A stretch of 64,000 nucleotides of DNA from the NCBI RefSeq assembly GCF_015679185.1, contig NZ_CP064939.1:1736001-1800000 (forward strand), in the 5' to 3' direction. Of this stretch, positions 27,089 to 35,325 are shown piece after piece; within the stretch, counting starts at the first letter, position 1, and the number at the start of each line of letters is the position of its first letter. The translations under genes and the position numbers were made by a program. The stretch comes from Pedobacter endophyticus. Its GTDB lineage: Bacteria; Bacteroidota; Bacteroidia; Sphingobacteriales; Sphingobacteriaceae. The notes beneath the pieces were generated by a model. That model had not been told where the DNA came from and searched no databases. It saw only the letters and a program-made list of their open reading frames with translations.

Positions 27089-27717
27089 ATAAATGAAATT
27101 GAAAAGAGAACGTACATTGCAATACCAGAAAGGAGAAAGTAATCGAAATAAATGTTCCAGATCTGCATGTATTGTAACAACTGATAGTAGAATGTCCAAA
27201 AAGGCAATGTGCCGATATAAAACAGTGTTACGCCCAAATTAATGTAAAACATCCTGTTTCTGTCAAAATTAACAATATCGGCAGATGTAATTTGCTTATA
27301 ATATTCCATCACCACAAGGATCATTAAAATGAGGCTTCCGAAGGTATAATTAAACGAAAAGATAATCTTATTTTCCCTAAAATAAAATTCGCTTGGAATA
27401 AATGAGACTAAGTACAGCAAGGAACAGATGACGAATAAACCCCTCTTTTTCAACGATTTAAAAGCATATAGCCAGTAAAAAAAGAGGAACTGCAAAGGAA
27501 TCACGAAGTAATTGTAAAAATGGGCCTTCGAAAAGCCGATCCAGTTCCATCCGTATTTGGCCAAAAGCTCGCAGGTAAACACAAGCACCAGATAACAAGA
27601 AAAATATCCCCAAAAGTTTTTAACAGCTCCCTTGAGGTAGAAAAAGAGAGCTATTATTGCGGCCAACCCTTCTACCCATAAAAGGGCATCGCTTAAAAAA
27701 ACCTGAGAACTGGACAT
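27067..27717 (-). CDS. Multi-pass membrane protein, probable sensor partner of the kinase
   Basis: 216 residues with six or seven hydrophobic helices and short loops; no enzyme motif. The family is not recognised with certainty. It lies between a one-helix protein gene (13 bp upstream) and the kinase gene (22 bp overlap). Since the kinase lacks a sensor domain, this protein may supply signal reception, a role inferred from gene order only. Confidence 0.7.
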   Translation of the reverse strand: MSSSQVFLSDALLWVEGLAAIIALFFYLKGAVKNFWGYFSCYLVLVFTCELLAKYGWNWIGFSKAHFYNYFVIPLQFLFFYWLYAFKSLKKRGLFVICSLLYLVSFIPSEFYFRENKIIFSFNYTFGSLILMILVVMEYYKQITSADIVNFDRNRMFYINLGVTLFYIGTLPFWTFYYQLLQYMQIWNIYFDYFLLSGIAMYVLFSISFIWGRPSS

Positions 27718-27730
27718 TTCTCGATAACCA

Positions 27731-28366
27731 TTAATAGGATTGTTGATCTATTTGTGCTGGGGGTATAAGCTGTCCGTGGTTTTGCGCCATTACCTCACGC
27801 GACTGATCTTCATTCGAGGTCATTGCCATCATTTGAATTGGCTGGTCAAGATTGCGCTCGTTCCTGGTGTAGGTAGAACTATCTAATGGATTAAAATCAT
27901 AGTCGAGGAAATTCCCGTTGGCATTCTTTATTTTTAAGGTGGGAATCATAACAAGGGTATGTTTCTCAGCATAGTTCTTGCCAATCAATTTTTCGCTCTC
28001 CAGGTTTTTCAATTGCTCCTCTTTTGGATAAGCGGCATAATAAAATCGAATACCCAAGGCACTTTCAGTAATACGCGGATTTACTTTTTTAGTGTAAAAC
28101 TCAATATCGGCAATAAAGTTCTTTAAGGTTTTTAAACAAAAAGAGACCGATTGTGCATCTTCGATGCCCAGTACCTTGCTAATTGCGCTTAAATGATTAC
28201 TACGATAATTGGCTACCATTTGCCGAATTACCGCAGCATCCATGGTTTTTGGGGGCCGCTTGCTTTCATTCTTATTTAACGAGTTAAGCAAGCGCTGCGC
28301 AAGATAATAGGCCAGCACTCCACACAAAAACACTAAAAGATAGATTAGAAAATGTTGCATTTCCAT
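27731..28366 (-). CDS. Hypothetical single-pass membrane protein, first gene of the two-component operon
   Basis: 211 residues: an N-terminal membrane helix (about 5-24), a basic stretch, and a soluble domain without recognised motifs (FYTKKVNPRITESALGIRFYYAAYPKEEQ is the most distinctive part). The C-terminus is rich in Asn, Gln and Met. It probably faces the cytoplasm. It opens the operon that ends with the response regulator and is divergent from the subtilase gene. Confidence 0.7.
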   Translation of the reverse strand: MEMQHFLIYLLVFLCGVLAYYLAQRLLNSLNKNESKRPPKTMDAAVIRQMVANYRSNHLSAISKVLGIEDAQSVSFCLKTLKNFIADIEFYTKKVNPRITESALGIRFYYAAYPKEEQLKNLESEKLIGKNYAEKHTLVMIPTLKIKNANGNFLDYDFNPLDSSTYTRNERNLDQPIQMMAMTSNEDQSREVMAQNHGQLIPPAQIDQQSY

Positions 28367-28628
28367 AGTTTGTCAGATTTAATTAAAGATAAGTATTTTT
28401 CAAATGTGATAAAACTTTCCTCGAAACAAGACAGGGTTTTCCCCATTTTTTAATGTTGTTTCTACTGTGTGAAGTTATGTGCCTACCACCATTGGTTTTT
28501 AGTGGTTTAACTGCTGTTTTTGTACTCAAACTATTAGAATTTTGGATGTATTAATCGTTAAGAAAAACCAAAAGGAAACGGCCGAAAATCCTTGAACGAG
28601 TAGGCATTATTTATTTAAACTAAAAACC
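28367..28628. promoter_or_regulatory. Divergent promoter region between two-component operon and subtilase
   Basis: This 262-bp AT-rich interval has no gene. It must contain the start signals for both operons. A hairpin-like CCACCATTGGTTTTTAGTGG lies at about 28487-28506. No perfect TTTG-N19-TAnnTTTG pair was found. Confidence 0.5.
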
Positions 28629-30020
28629 ATGTCAAAAACCTTAGAAAAACAAGAAAAACCAGAGTACACAGGAAGATATCTTGTACTCTTGCCTGAAGGC
28701 TCAAACACTTCAGATGCCATTAGCCAAATTAGTTCGATAAGCGGGCTAAGCTTAAAAAGCTCATTGGAATTCGAAAACGAATTCTTTACCGACCAAGACC
28801 TTTCAAAGACGGATGGAATAGTACTCGACAAATTGGGAATTGCCATTGTGAACGAAAAACCAAAAATGGAAAATGCAATTGCTGGCTTTGGAGAGAACGA
28901 AATGATTGTAGAAAAAGAAAGGGTGGTGTATGCCATCGGGATGGTGGATGAAAGTACCCAGAATTATGTAGAGGGCTACAGAGATGCGATTAACCACATG
29001 ACGAGTGCCTTGGTAGGCCCGGAGCTAGAAGAATTTGATTATGAAGATCAACAGGCAGAGGTTGAATCTGTTGGGGCAACCTGGGGATTAAAAGCGACTA
29101 ATGTGGTGCCTACCAGCATTTTAAGATACAATCCTTATAACGGAACGGGAATTAAGGTTGCTATTTTAGATACTGGCTTGGACTGTAACCATCCAGATTT
29201 TGCCGATCGCGATATTACACATAAAAGTTTTATTTCGGGAGAAAGTACCCAAGATGGGCATGGCCACGGCACCCATTGTACCGGCACAGCGTGTGGCCCC
29301 CTAAGTTCGCCAGCTGCTGCCGAAAGGTATGGCATCGCCTACGCCGCAAAAATCTTTATTGGCAAGGTGCTAAACAATGGTGGCTCGGGTGGCGATGGTG
29401 GCATTTTGGCCGGCATTAACTGGGCAATTGCAAACCGTTGCGAGGTGGTGAGCATGTCGTTAAGGGGCTTGCATAATGGTACCGGCTATTCAGCTGTTTT
29501 CGAAACTGCAGCAGCAAGAGCCTTGGCACAGGGAACCTTAATTATTGCGGCGGCAGGCAACGATTCTTCCCGACCTGGAACTGTACGACAAGTAATGCAC
29601 CCGGCAAATTGCCCATCTATAATGGCCGTGGGCGCCATAGATGTAAACATGCGTATAGCCAGTTTCTCTAATGGAGGCCTTTACCCCACTTATGGTGCCG
29701 TAGATATTGCTGCGCCTGGCGTAAATGTTTATTCCTCTACTAAACTGCCAACCAAATATGCCAGCTGGAACGGAACAAGTATGGCAACGCCACATGTTGC
29801 GGGCATTGCGGCCCTGTGGGCGCAGGCATCGGGACTTAGGGGCATTAATTTGTGGAAGAAATTAACTTCGACAGCTAAGGCCCTATCCTTACCAGCAAGA
29901 GATGTGGGCGCCGGATTGGTACAAGCGCCTGCAAAAAACAGGTTTGGGCCATTTGAAGGATTTCCGATCTTGAGAAATCCAAAATTCCCGATTGACCCTA
30001 TTACTCCCATTGAAAAATAA
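28629..30020 (+). CDS. Leaderless S8 family serine peptidase (subtilase)
   Basis: 463 residues. The catalytic triad is intact: D181 in ILDTGLD, H213 in GHGHGTHCTG, S384 in NGTSMATPHVAG, with oxyanion N311 in AAAGNDS. Residues about 14-104 look like an in-cis propeptide of the I9 type (GRYLVLLP strand, helix, then GIVLDKLGIAIV). There is no signal peptide or membrane helix, so the protein seems to be cytoplasmic or exported by an unknown route. It is followed by 4 bp and a gene for a stand-alone I9-like protein. It is divergent from a two-component operon. Confidence 0.93.
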   Translation: MSKTLEKQEKPEYTGRYLVLLPEGSNTSDAISQISSISGLSLKSSLEFENEFFTDQDLSKTDGIVLDKLGIAIVNEKPKMENAIAGFGENEMIVEKERVVYAIGMVDESTQNYVEGYRDAINHMTSALVGPELEEFDYEDQQAEVESVGATWGLKATNVVPTSILRYNPYNGTGIKVAILDTGLDCNHPDFADRDITHKSFISGESTQDGHGHGTHCTGTACGPLSSPAAAERYGIAYAAKIFIGKVLNNGGSGGDGGILAGINWAIANRCEVVSMSLRGLHNGTGYSAVFETAAARALAQGTLIIAAAGNDSSRPGTVRQVMHPANCPSIMAVGAIDVNMRIASFSNGGLYPTYGAVDIAAPGVNVYSSTKLPTKYASWNGTSMATPHVAGIAALWAQASGLRGINLWKKLTSTAKALSLPARDVGAGLVQAPAKNRFGPFEGFPILRNPKFPIDPITPIEK

Positions 30021-30024
30021 GACA

Positions 30025-30228
30025 ATGAAAAAGAAATGGTTAATATCTGTAAAGGATGATGCGATGGACAAGGTTGCCGATGCACTTCAAAAAATGGGTG
30101 CCCTAAATATAGAAAGGCTCGATTCGATAGGTGTAATCATGATCATGCCTGAAAATCAGGATATTGCAGATGTAAGGAAAATCGATGGGGTATCAAATGT
30201 TGATGAAGAAAATGATGTAAGCATTTAA
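30025..30228 (+). CDS. Stand-alone I9-like (subtilisin propeptide-like) inhibitor
   Basis: 67 residues from the ATG at 30025. Predicted order is strand KWLISVK, helix MDKVADALQKMG, strand LNIERLDSI, strand GVIMIMPE, helix DIADVRKID, strand VSNVDEEND, i.e. the beta-alpha-beta-beta-alpha-beta fold of subtilase propeptides and of I9 inhibitors such as fungal Pbi2. No signal peptide. It begins 4 bp after the subtilase stop and shares its terminator, so a chaperone or inhibitor of that protease is likely. The fold assignment is by eye. Confidence 0.75.
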   Translation: MKKKWLISVKDDAMDKVADALQKMGALNIERLDSIGVIMIMPENQDIADVRKIDGVSNVDEENDVSI

Positions 30229-30272
30229 GCCTCCTATTTAATATTATCCATCTCTAAATTCTACCTCTAAGT

Positions 30273-30307
30273 AAACGGTGTTGCTAAAATTTAGCTTCAC
30301 CGTTTTT
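30273..30307 (+). terminator. Terminator of the subtilase/inhibitor operon
   Basis: AAACGGTG pairs with CACCGTTT (30273-30280, 30298-30305), with inner pairing GCTAAA/TTTAGC, followed by T. Confidence 0.9.
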
Positions 30308-30407
30308 GTGCTATGTAAATCACCTGATTGCTTTGTGCTTCGGTTTTCCTGCTTTTACACCAAGGTTTTTGTTTTCAGTTATCTGCTAGCTTTGGTCTTT
30401 TATCCCC

Positions 30408-30433
30408 ACCCAACCTCCCCAAAGGGGAGGGGT
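30408..30433. repeat. CCTCCCC-AAA-GGGGAGG hairpin of a dispersed family
   Basis: Cytosine-rich palindrome preceded by CCCCACCCAA. Relatives occur at about 41510, 41590-41660, 51926-51960, 58608 and 58712. Confidence 0.65.
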
Positions 30434-30450
30434 TAGCAATAGGCTAGTAT

Positions 30451-30612
30451 TTCCCTTTGACCTTTCGACTTTGGTCTTTCCGCTCTGGTCTTTTCCCAAA
30501 GGGATGCCTTTGGCACAGCTTCAGCTTTATGCTTAAAAACCCTCTGCCTTACACCTTTTAACCCACTACCTTTTTCCTTTAAACCCTCCACCTTTTTACT
30601 ATCTTTGCTTCC
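30451..30612 (+). repeat. Pyrimidine-rich heptad repeats upstream of glyS
   Basis: Two stretches in 7-bp phase, 30451-30496 (units such as GACCTTT, CGACTTT) and 30531-30612 (units such as CCTTACA, CACCTTT). They flank a segment with AAGGGATGCCTTTGGCAC, which recurs in inverted form near 41620. The array runs into the glyS -7 element. Confidence 0.75.
30600..30607 (+). promoter_or_regulatory. -7 element of glyS
   Basis: TATCTTTG fits TAnnTTTG and ends 8 bp before the ATG, so the 5' leader would be only about 4 nt. It appears to have arisen within the last heptad units. Confidence 0.5.
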
Positions 30613-30615
30613 ATT

Positions 30616-32259
30616 ATGGCTCAAAAAAATAACGACGAACAATTTAAAAATGTAATATCACACGCTAAGGAATACGGTTTTGTATTTCAAAGCAGCGAAA
30701 TATATGACGGCCTGAGTGCCGTTTACGATTACGGCCAATTGGGTGCCGAGTTAAAGAATAACATTAAAACCTATTGGTGGAAAGCCATGGTACAAATGCA
30801 CGAAAATATTGTTGGCATCGATGCCGCAATTTTTATGCACCCAAAGGTTTGGAAAGCAAGTGGCCATGTTGATGGCTTTAACGATCCCATGATCGATAAT
30901 AAGGACTCGAACAAGCGTTATCGTGCCGATCAGTTATTGGAAAATAAAATTGATGAATTGTATTCTGAGCTTGCAAATTTCAGTGATGAAAATAAAAGTA
31001 AATTTCAAGAGTTTCAGCAAGAAATTTTAGGCTTGAGTGATGAGGGGCAGGCAAGCTGGGTGCCAAGCTTTAAGGATGAAACCTCGATTTTAGATCAGGC
31101 CAAATATCCTTTTATCGACGAAGCCAGCTGGCGATTTGTAAAAAAGGGCCTTGCACTGGAAGTTGAAATGAACCTGGCACTTAAATCGGAGAATTTGGCT
31201 CAGCTGAAAGATTTAATTGTTGATTACAAAGTGATTTGCCCGATCTCCAAAACTTCCAATTGGACAGATGTACGCCAGTTTAACCTGATGTTTAGCACGC
31301 AATTTGGTGCCATGGCCGAAGGTAGCGACGAGGTGTATCTACGCCCGGAAACAGCACAAGGTATTTTCGTAAACTTTTTAAACGTACAAAAGTCGGGCAG
31401 GATGAAAATTCCTTTCGGTATTGCACAAATAGGAAAAGCATTTAGAAACGAAGTAATTGCTCGTCAGTTCATTATGCGGATGCGCGAATTTGAACAAATG
31501 GAAATGCAATTCTTTGTGCGCCCCGGTGAAGACAAAAAATGGTTTGAGTACTGGAAAGAGGCTCGCCTGAAATGGCACCAGGCGCTTGGAACAAATCCCG
31601 AAAAATACCGTTACCACGACCACGTTAAATTAGCACATTATGCTAACGCAGCAACCGATATTGAGTTTGAGTTTCCATTCGGGTTTAAGGAAGTTGAAGG
31701 TATTCATAGCCGCACCGACTTCGATTTGAAGCAGCATCAAGAATATTCTGGCAAGAAAATGCAATATTTTGATAACGACTTGAACGAAGAAGGCAAACCT
31801 TATGGAAATTATGTTCCATATGTTATTGAAACGTCAATCGGATTGGATCGGATGTTTTTACTTACCTTAATTAATGCGTTGGAAGAGCAAGACCTGAGCA
31901 CCGACGAGAAACAAGACAGCCGCACGCTATTGCGCCTGCACCCTGCTTTGGCTCCATATAAAGTTGCGGTTTTTCCGTTGACCAAAAAAGATGGTTTGCC
32001 AGAGAAAGCCCGCGAGATTATGGATACGCTGAAATTCGATTTCAACTGTATTTATGAGGAGAAAGACGCCATTGGTAAGCGCTATCGCCGTCAGGATGCG
32101 GTTGGAACACCTTTCTGCATTACGGTAGATCACCAAAGTTTAGAAGATAATACCGTTACCATCCGCCACCGCGATAGCATGGAACAGGAACGTGTTGCAA
32201 TGGCCGATTTAAGCACTATCGTAGGCAAAGCGGTAAGCTGGAAAACACTTTTGGCATAG
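30616..32259 (+). CDS. glyS: Glycyl-tRNA synthetase (alpha2 type)
   Basis: 547 residues, class II aminoacyl-tRNA synthetase of the homodimeric type. Recognisable blocks are the N-terminal GFVFQSSEIYDGLSAVYDYGQLGAELKNNI (about 21-50), motif 2 region AQIGKAFRNEVIARQFIMRMREFEQMEMQFF (about 270-300), motif 3 ETSIGLDRMFL (about 405-415) and a C-terminal anticodon-binding domain. It charges tRNA-Gly. It is monocistronic with a strong terminator. Confidence 0.96.
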   Translation: MAQKNNDEQFKNVISHAKEYGFVFQSSEIYDGLSAVYDYGQLGAELKNNIKTYWWKAMVQMHENIVGIDAAIFMHPKVWKASGHVDGFNDPMIDNKDSNKRYRADQLLENKIDELYSELANFSDENKSKFQEFQQEILGLSDEGQASWVPSFKDETSILDQAKYPFIDEASWRFVKKGLALEVEMNLALKSENLAQLKDLIVDYKVICPISKTSNWTDVRQFNLMFSTQFGAMAEGSDEVYLRPETAQGIFVNFLNVQKSGRMKIPFGIAQIGKAFRNEVIARQFIMRMREFEQMEMQFFVRPGEDKKWFEYWKEARLKWHQALGTNPEKYRYHDHVKLAHYANAATDIEFEFPFGFKEVEGIHSRTDFDLKQHQEYSGKKMQYFDNDLNEEGKPYGNYVPYVIETSIGLDRMFLLTLINALEEQDLSTDEKQDSRTLLRLHPALAPYKVAVFPLTKKDGLPEKAREIMDTLKFDFNCIYEEKDAIGKRYRRQDAVGTPFCITVDHQSLEDNTVTIRHRDSMEQERVAMADLSTIVGKAVSWKTLLA

Positions 32260-32310
32260 AAAACGCCATGTTTTAAAATTTAAAATCCATAGTTTGATTT
32301 TATAAAATTG

Positions 32311-32338
32311 AGTCGCGGGTTTTGACCCGCGACTTTTT
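32311..32338 (+). terminator. Terminator of glyS
   Basis: Perfect 10-bp GC-rich stem AGTCGCGGGT / ACCCGCGACT with TTTG loop, then TTTT. Confidence 0.93.
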
Positions 32339-32349
32339 ACGTTAAAGAG

Positions 32350-33030
32350 ATGAGCTTAGCCGATCATTACAATCATTTGTACACTGCCTCCGTCACGAAA
32401 ATTGCCGCGGGGGATTACGAAATTGATTCGATGATCGATGACAAAACGGACAATCGTTTCGGCATTACGCTCGTTATCAGACCGGACCAGGCGACAAAAA
32501 ACAAGATTCAAAACTTCCTCGCAGCGGTGAAGCAAATCGAGCCAGATCAGTATTACTATCAAAATTCGGATCTGCACATCACCGTAATGTCGATCATTTC
32601 TTGTTATGATGGCTTCTCGCTTCGCGATATCGATGTAGAAGCGTACATTACGCTGATCAGGAAGATTTTATCGCCGCACAAAAAATTCAGCATCCATTTT
32701 AAAGGGCTTACTGCTTCTCCATCGTGCATTTTAACGCAGGGTTTTGCAGGCGAGTTTTTAAATTCTATCAGAAATGACATCCGAAGCGGCTTTAAGGATT
32801 CGAAGTTACAGCAGAGTTTAGATAAACGCTACACCATCCAAACGGCGCACTCCACCATAATGCGGTTCAAAGCGCCTTTAAAAAACCCCGATAGGCTTCT
32901 ACAGCTTATTGCGCAATACCGCGATTTCGATTTCGGCACTTTCAAGGTTAATGCCATCCAATTGGTTTATAACGATTGGTATCAGAGAGACCAATTTGTA
33001 AAAAAACTTTTTGAGTTTGAGCTGAGTTAA
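32350..33030 (+). CDS. 2H phosphoesterase / 2'-5' RNA ligase-like protein
   Basis: 226 residues carrying two H-x-T motifs, H76-I-T in SDLHITVMS and H167-S-T in AHSTIMRF, about 90 residues apart, which define the 2H superfamily. Members open cyclic phosphodiesters or ligate RNA ends; the specific substrate cannot be named. No partner gene is evident. It starts 12 bp after the glyS terminator. Confidence 0.82.
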   Translation: MSLADHYNHLYTASVTKIAAGDYEIDSMIDDKTDNRFGITLVIRPDQATKNKIQNFLAAVKQIEPDQYYYQNSDLHITVMSIISCYDGFSLRDIDVEAYITLIRKILSPHKKFSIHFKGLTASPSCILTQGFAGEFLNSIRNDIRSGFKDSKLQQSLDKRYTIQTAHSTIMRFKAPLKNPDRLLQLIAQYRDFDFGTFKVNAIQLVYNDWYQRDQFVKKLFEFELS

Positions 33031-33139
33031 TTTATCAATCGTTTGAAACTCGCCAGAAAAGCAATTGGGATAATTTTGCCCATTTAAAATTCAAAATTGC
33101 GGCAGGTTTAAATAACTTTATTGAAGTAAAACTAACCAA

Positions 33140-33976
33140 ATGCTCAAATCTATCCTTACCTGTATCATTTTGGCAGCGTCAACGCTACTTTCTGCACAGC
33201 AAAGCAAGCCGAAGTTTAATATTATTGCTTTTTATACCGCAAAAAATGATCAGGCGCACATCAGTTTCGTGCATGAGGCCAACCAGTGGTTTTCTAAAAT
33301 TGCCAAAAAATACCGTTTCAGCTACGATTCGACCGCCAATTGGGATAATCTCAATGCCAAATTCCTTGCGAAGTACCAGGTGGTTATATTTTTAGATACG
33401 CGGCCAGAAAAACCCGAACAGCGGGCCGCATTCCAAACCCATATCGAAAACGGCGGCGCATGGATGGGATTCCATTTTTCGGCTTTTGCATTAGCCAAAT
33501 CAGCTTATGATACGAACTGGGATTGGTACCACAACACTTTTTTGGGATCGGGAGCATATGCAAGCAACACCTGGCGACCCACTTCGGCTATACTAAGGGT
33601 AGAGAACGGGAAACACCCGATCACAAAAAAGCTTCCTCAAACATTTAAGGCACAGCCGAACGAGTGGTATCGGTGGCAAAACGATCTGAGAAAAAATCCC
33701 GACATCAATATCTTATTGTCTATTGATTCGACAAGTTTTCCACTCGGAACCGGACCAAAGCAGCACGAAATATGGACCAGCGGATATTATCCTGTAGTTT
33801 GGAGCAATAAAAATTTCAAAATGGTGTATATCAACATGGGGCACAACGATATTGACTACGAGCATAAATACGGCGATACGGAAAAAACCCTCTCTCAAAC
33901 GTTTGGAAACAAAATACAGAACCAGATGATTTTAAATTGCTTAATGTGGCTGGGCTCGGGAAAGCAAACCAAATAA
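33140..33976 (+). CDS. Secreted ThuA domain protein
   Basis: 278 residues. A signal peptide is cleaved near LLSAQ (about residue 20). The ThuA/GATase-like domain shows VVIFLDTRPEKPEQRAAFQTHIENGGAWMGFHFSAF (about 76-111), the HPITKKLPQTF and NEWYRW segments, and the closing YINMGHNDIDYE. ThuA proteins are linked with trehalose or other sugar use and are abundant in Bacteroidota, often as periplasmic hydrolases or isomerase partners. No sugar operon is nearby. Confidence 0.88.
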   Translation: MLKSILTCIILAASTLLSAQQSKPKFNIIAFYTAKNDQAHISFVHEANQWFSKIAKKYRFSYDSTANWDNLNAKFLAKYQVVIFLDTRPEKPEQRAAFQTHIENGGAWMGFHFSAFALAKSAYDTNWDWYHNTFLGSGAYASNTWRPTSAILRVENGKHPITKKLPQTFKAQPNEWYRWQNDLRKNPDINILLSIDSTSFPLGTGPKQHEIWTSGYYPVVWSNKNFKMVYINMGHNDIDYEHKYGDTEKTLSQTFGNKIQNQMILNCLMWLGSGKQTK

Positions 33977-34067
33977 CTTTTGCGTCATAAAAAAGAAGTA
34001 AGCGCTTGCGATTTCGTTTTTGAACGGCTACAACATTATATTTGCTTACCATCAAAGCAAAATAGAA

Positions 34068-34475
34068 ATGAAAATTCCTGAAAAGTTCTTTGCCCGCCGA
34101 CACGAGATTGCTGCCGATTATTTAAAGGAACTGGATAAACATCTGGACGATATTGTATCGGGCCGGGCAACGGAAATGTTCGAAGTCAGAGATTTTGCCG
34201 AGCTGATTCATGTTCACCCTACGCACCTCAGCAACACCATTAAGGCCGCAACAGGCCACTCTCCATGCTTCTTTTTCGAAGAGCGCTTAATGGAAATCTC
34301 GAAATCGATGCTGCAAAACGTAAGCACGCCCATTGCAGAAATTGCCCGAACGTTAACTTACGATCCTTCTAACTTTACCAAGTTTTTTAAGCACTTTTCC
34401 GGCCAAACGCCAAAGCAGTATCGCGAAGCTTATTTCAAATCGCTGACCGAAAAAAAGGAAATCTTCACCATATAA
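34068..34475 (+). CDS. Stand-alone AraC-family DNA-binding regulator
   Basis: 135 residues from the ATG at 34068; the longer frame from 34020 lacks a good start context. Almost the whole protein is a double-HTH AraC domain (FAELIHVHPTHLSNTIKAATGHSP for the first, ISTPIAEIARTLTYDPSNFTKFFKHFSGQTPKQYREAY-like for the second). It has no ligand-binding domain of its own, as in SoxS/MarA-like regulators. It precedes an SDR gene by 85 bp containing three phased direct repeats, the probable operator. Confidence 0.88.
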   Translation: MKIPEKFFARRHEIAADYLKELDKHLDDIVSGRATEMFEVRDFAELIHVHPTHLSNTIKAATGHSPCFFFEERLMEISKSMLQNVSTPIAEIARTLTYDPSNFTKFFKHFSGQTPKQYREAYFKSLTEKKEIFTI

Positions 34476-34515
34476 AACTTAAACTGTCACCATTATAACT
34501 TAACTACTCACCATT
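34466..34515 (+). promoter_or_regulatory. Three phased CACCATW direct repeats, probable AraC operator
   Basis: CACCATA at 34466, CACCATT at 34488 and CACCATT at 34509, spaced 22 and 21 bp, i.e. two helical turns. The first two continue with similar AT-rich tails ending ACTTAA. They end 20 bp upstream of the -7 element of the SDR gene, typical for an AraC-type activator. Confidence 0.65.
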
Positions 34516-34534
34516 TTAGTGATGGGGTTTACCT

Positions 34535-34542
34535 TAATTTTG
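34535..34542 (+). promoter_or_regulatory. -7 element of the SDR gene
   Basis: TAATTTTG fits TAnnTTTG, 18 bp before the ATG. The -33 position holds only a T-rich stretch, so activation by the upstream repeats would make sense. Confidence 0.55.
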
Positions 34543-34560
34543 TTTTAAATAAATAGAAAA

Positions 34561-35325
34561 ATGGAAACACAAAATAAAATTGCCTTAATTACTGGCGGTA
34601 GCCGTGGTTTAGGAAAAAACGCTGCACTAAAAATTGCAGCAAAGGGAATTGATGTTATCGTAACCTATCAATCGAAAAAAGACGATGCAGAAAATACAGT
34701 TGAAGAAGTTAAAAAACTCGGTGTAAATGCCGCAGCCCTACAATTAGATGTTGCCAATGCCGCAGGGTTCGATGCTTTTTTTACCGAACTTAAAACAGTT
34801 TTGAAATCGGTTTTTAATGCCGATAAATTTGATTTTCTAGTGAACAATGCTGGTACTGGCCTTCACGCTGCATTTGCCGAAACCAAAATGGAAGATTTCG
34901 ATAACCTGGTAAACATCCACTTTAAAGGACCATTTTTTATCACTCAGAAAGCATTGCCACTTTTAAACGATGGCGGAGGAATTATAAACATTTCAAGCGG
35001 CCTTGCACGCTTCAGCTTACCCGGCTCGTCGGCTTATGGCTCGATGAAAGGCGCTATGGAGGTGTTGACAAGATATCAGGCTAAAGAATTAGGTTCGCGG
35101 GGAATCAGATCGAATATTGTAGCGCCGGGGGCCATTGAAACCGATTTTAGCGGCGGAGCTGTTCGGGATAATGCCGATTTGAACAAAACAATCGCCAGCC
35201 AAACCGCTTTGGGCCGCGTAGGCTTACCAGACGATATCGGCGGCTTGGTTGCCTTTTTATGCACCGAAGATGCGAGGTGGATTAACGCCCAACGCATCGA
35301 GGCCTCAGGAGGTATGTTCTTGTAA
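34561..35325 (+). CDS. Short-chain dehydrogenase/reductase
   Basis: 254 residues, classical SDR. Cofactor motif TGGSRGLG (residues 11-18), NNAG at 95-98, catalytic S145-S146, Y159 and K163 in YGSMK, and the PGAIETDF segment. An NADP-dependent oxidoreductase with unknown substrate. It is the likely target of the adjacent AraC-type regulator. Repeat arrays follow immediately. Confidence 0.92.
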   Translation: METQNKIALITGGSRGLGKNAALKIAAKGIDVIVTYQSKKDDAENTVEEVKKLGVNAAALQLDVANAAGFDAFFTELKTVLKSVFNADKFDFLVNNAGTGLHAAFAETKMEDFDNLVNIHFKGPFFITQKALPLLNDGGGIINISSGLARFSLPGSSAYGSMKGAMEVLTRYQAKELGSRGIRSNIVAPGAIETDFSGGAVRDNADLNKTIASQTALGRVGLPDDIGGLVAFLCTEDARWINAQRIEASGGMFL

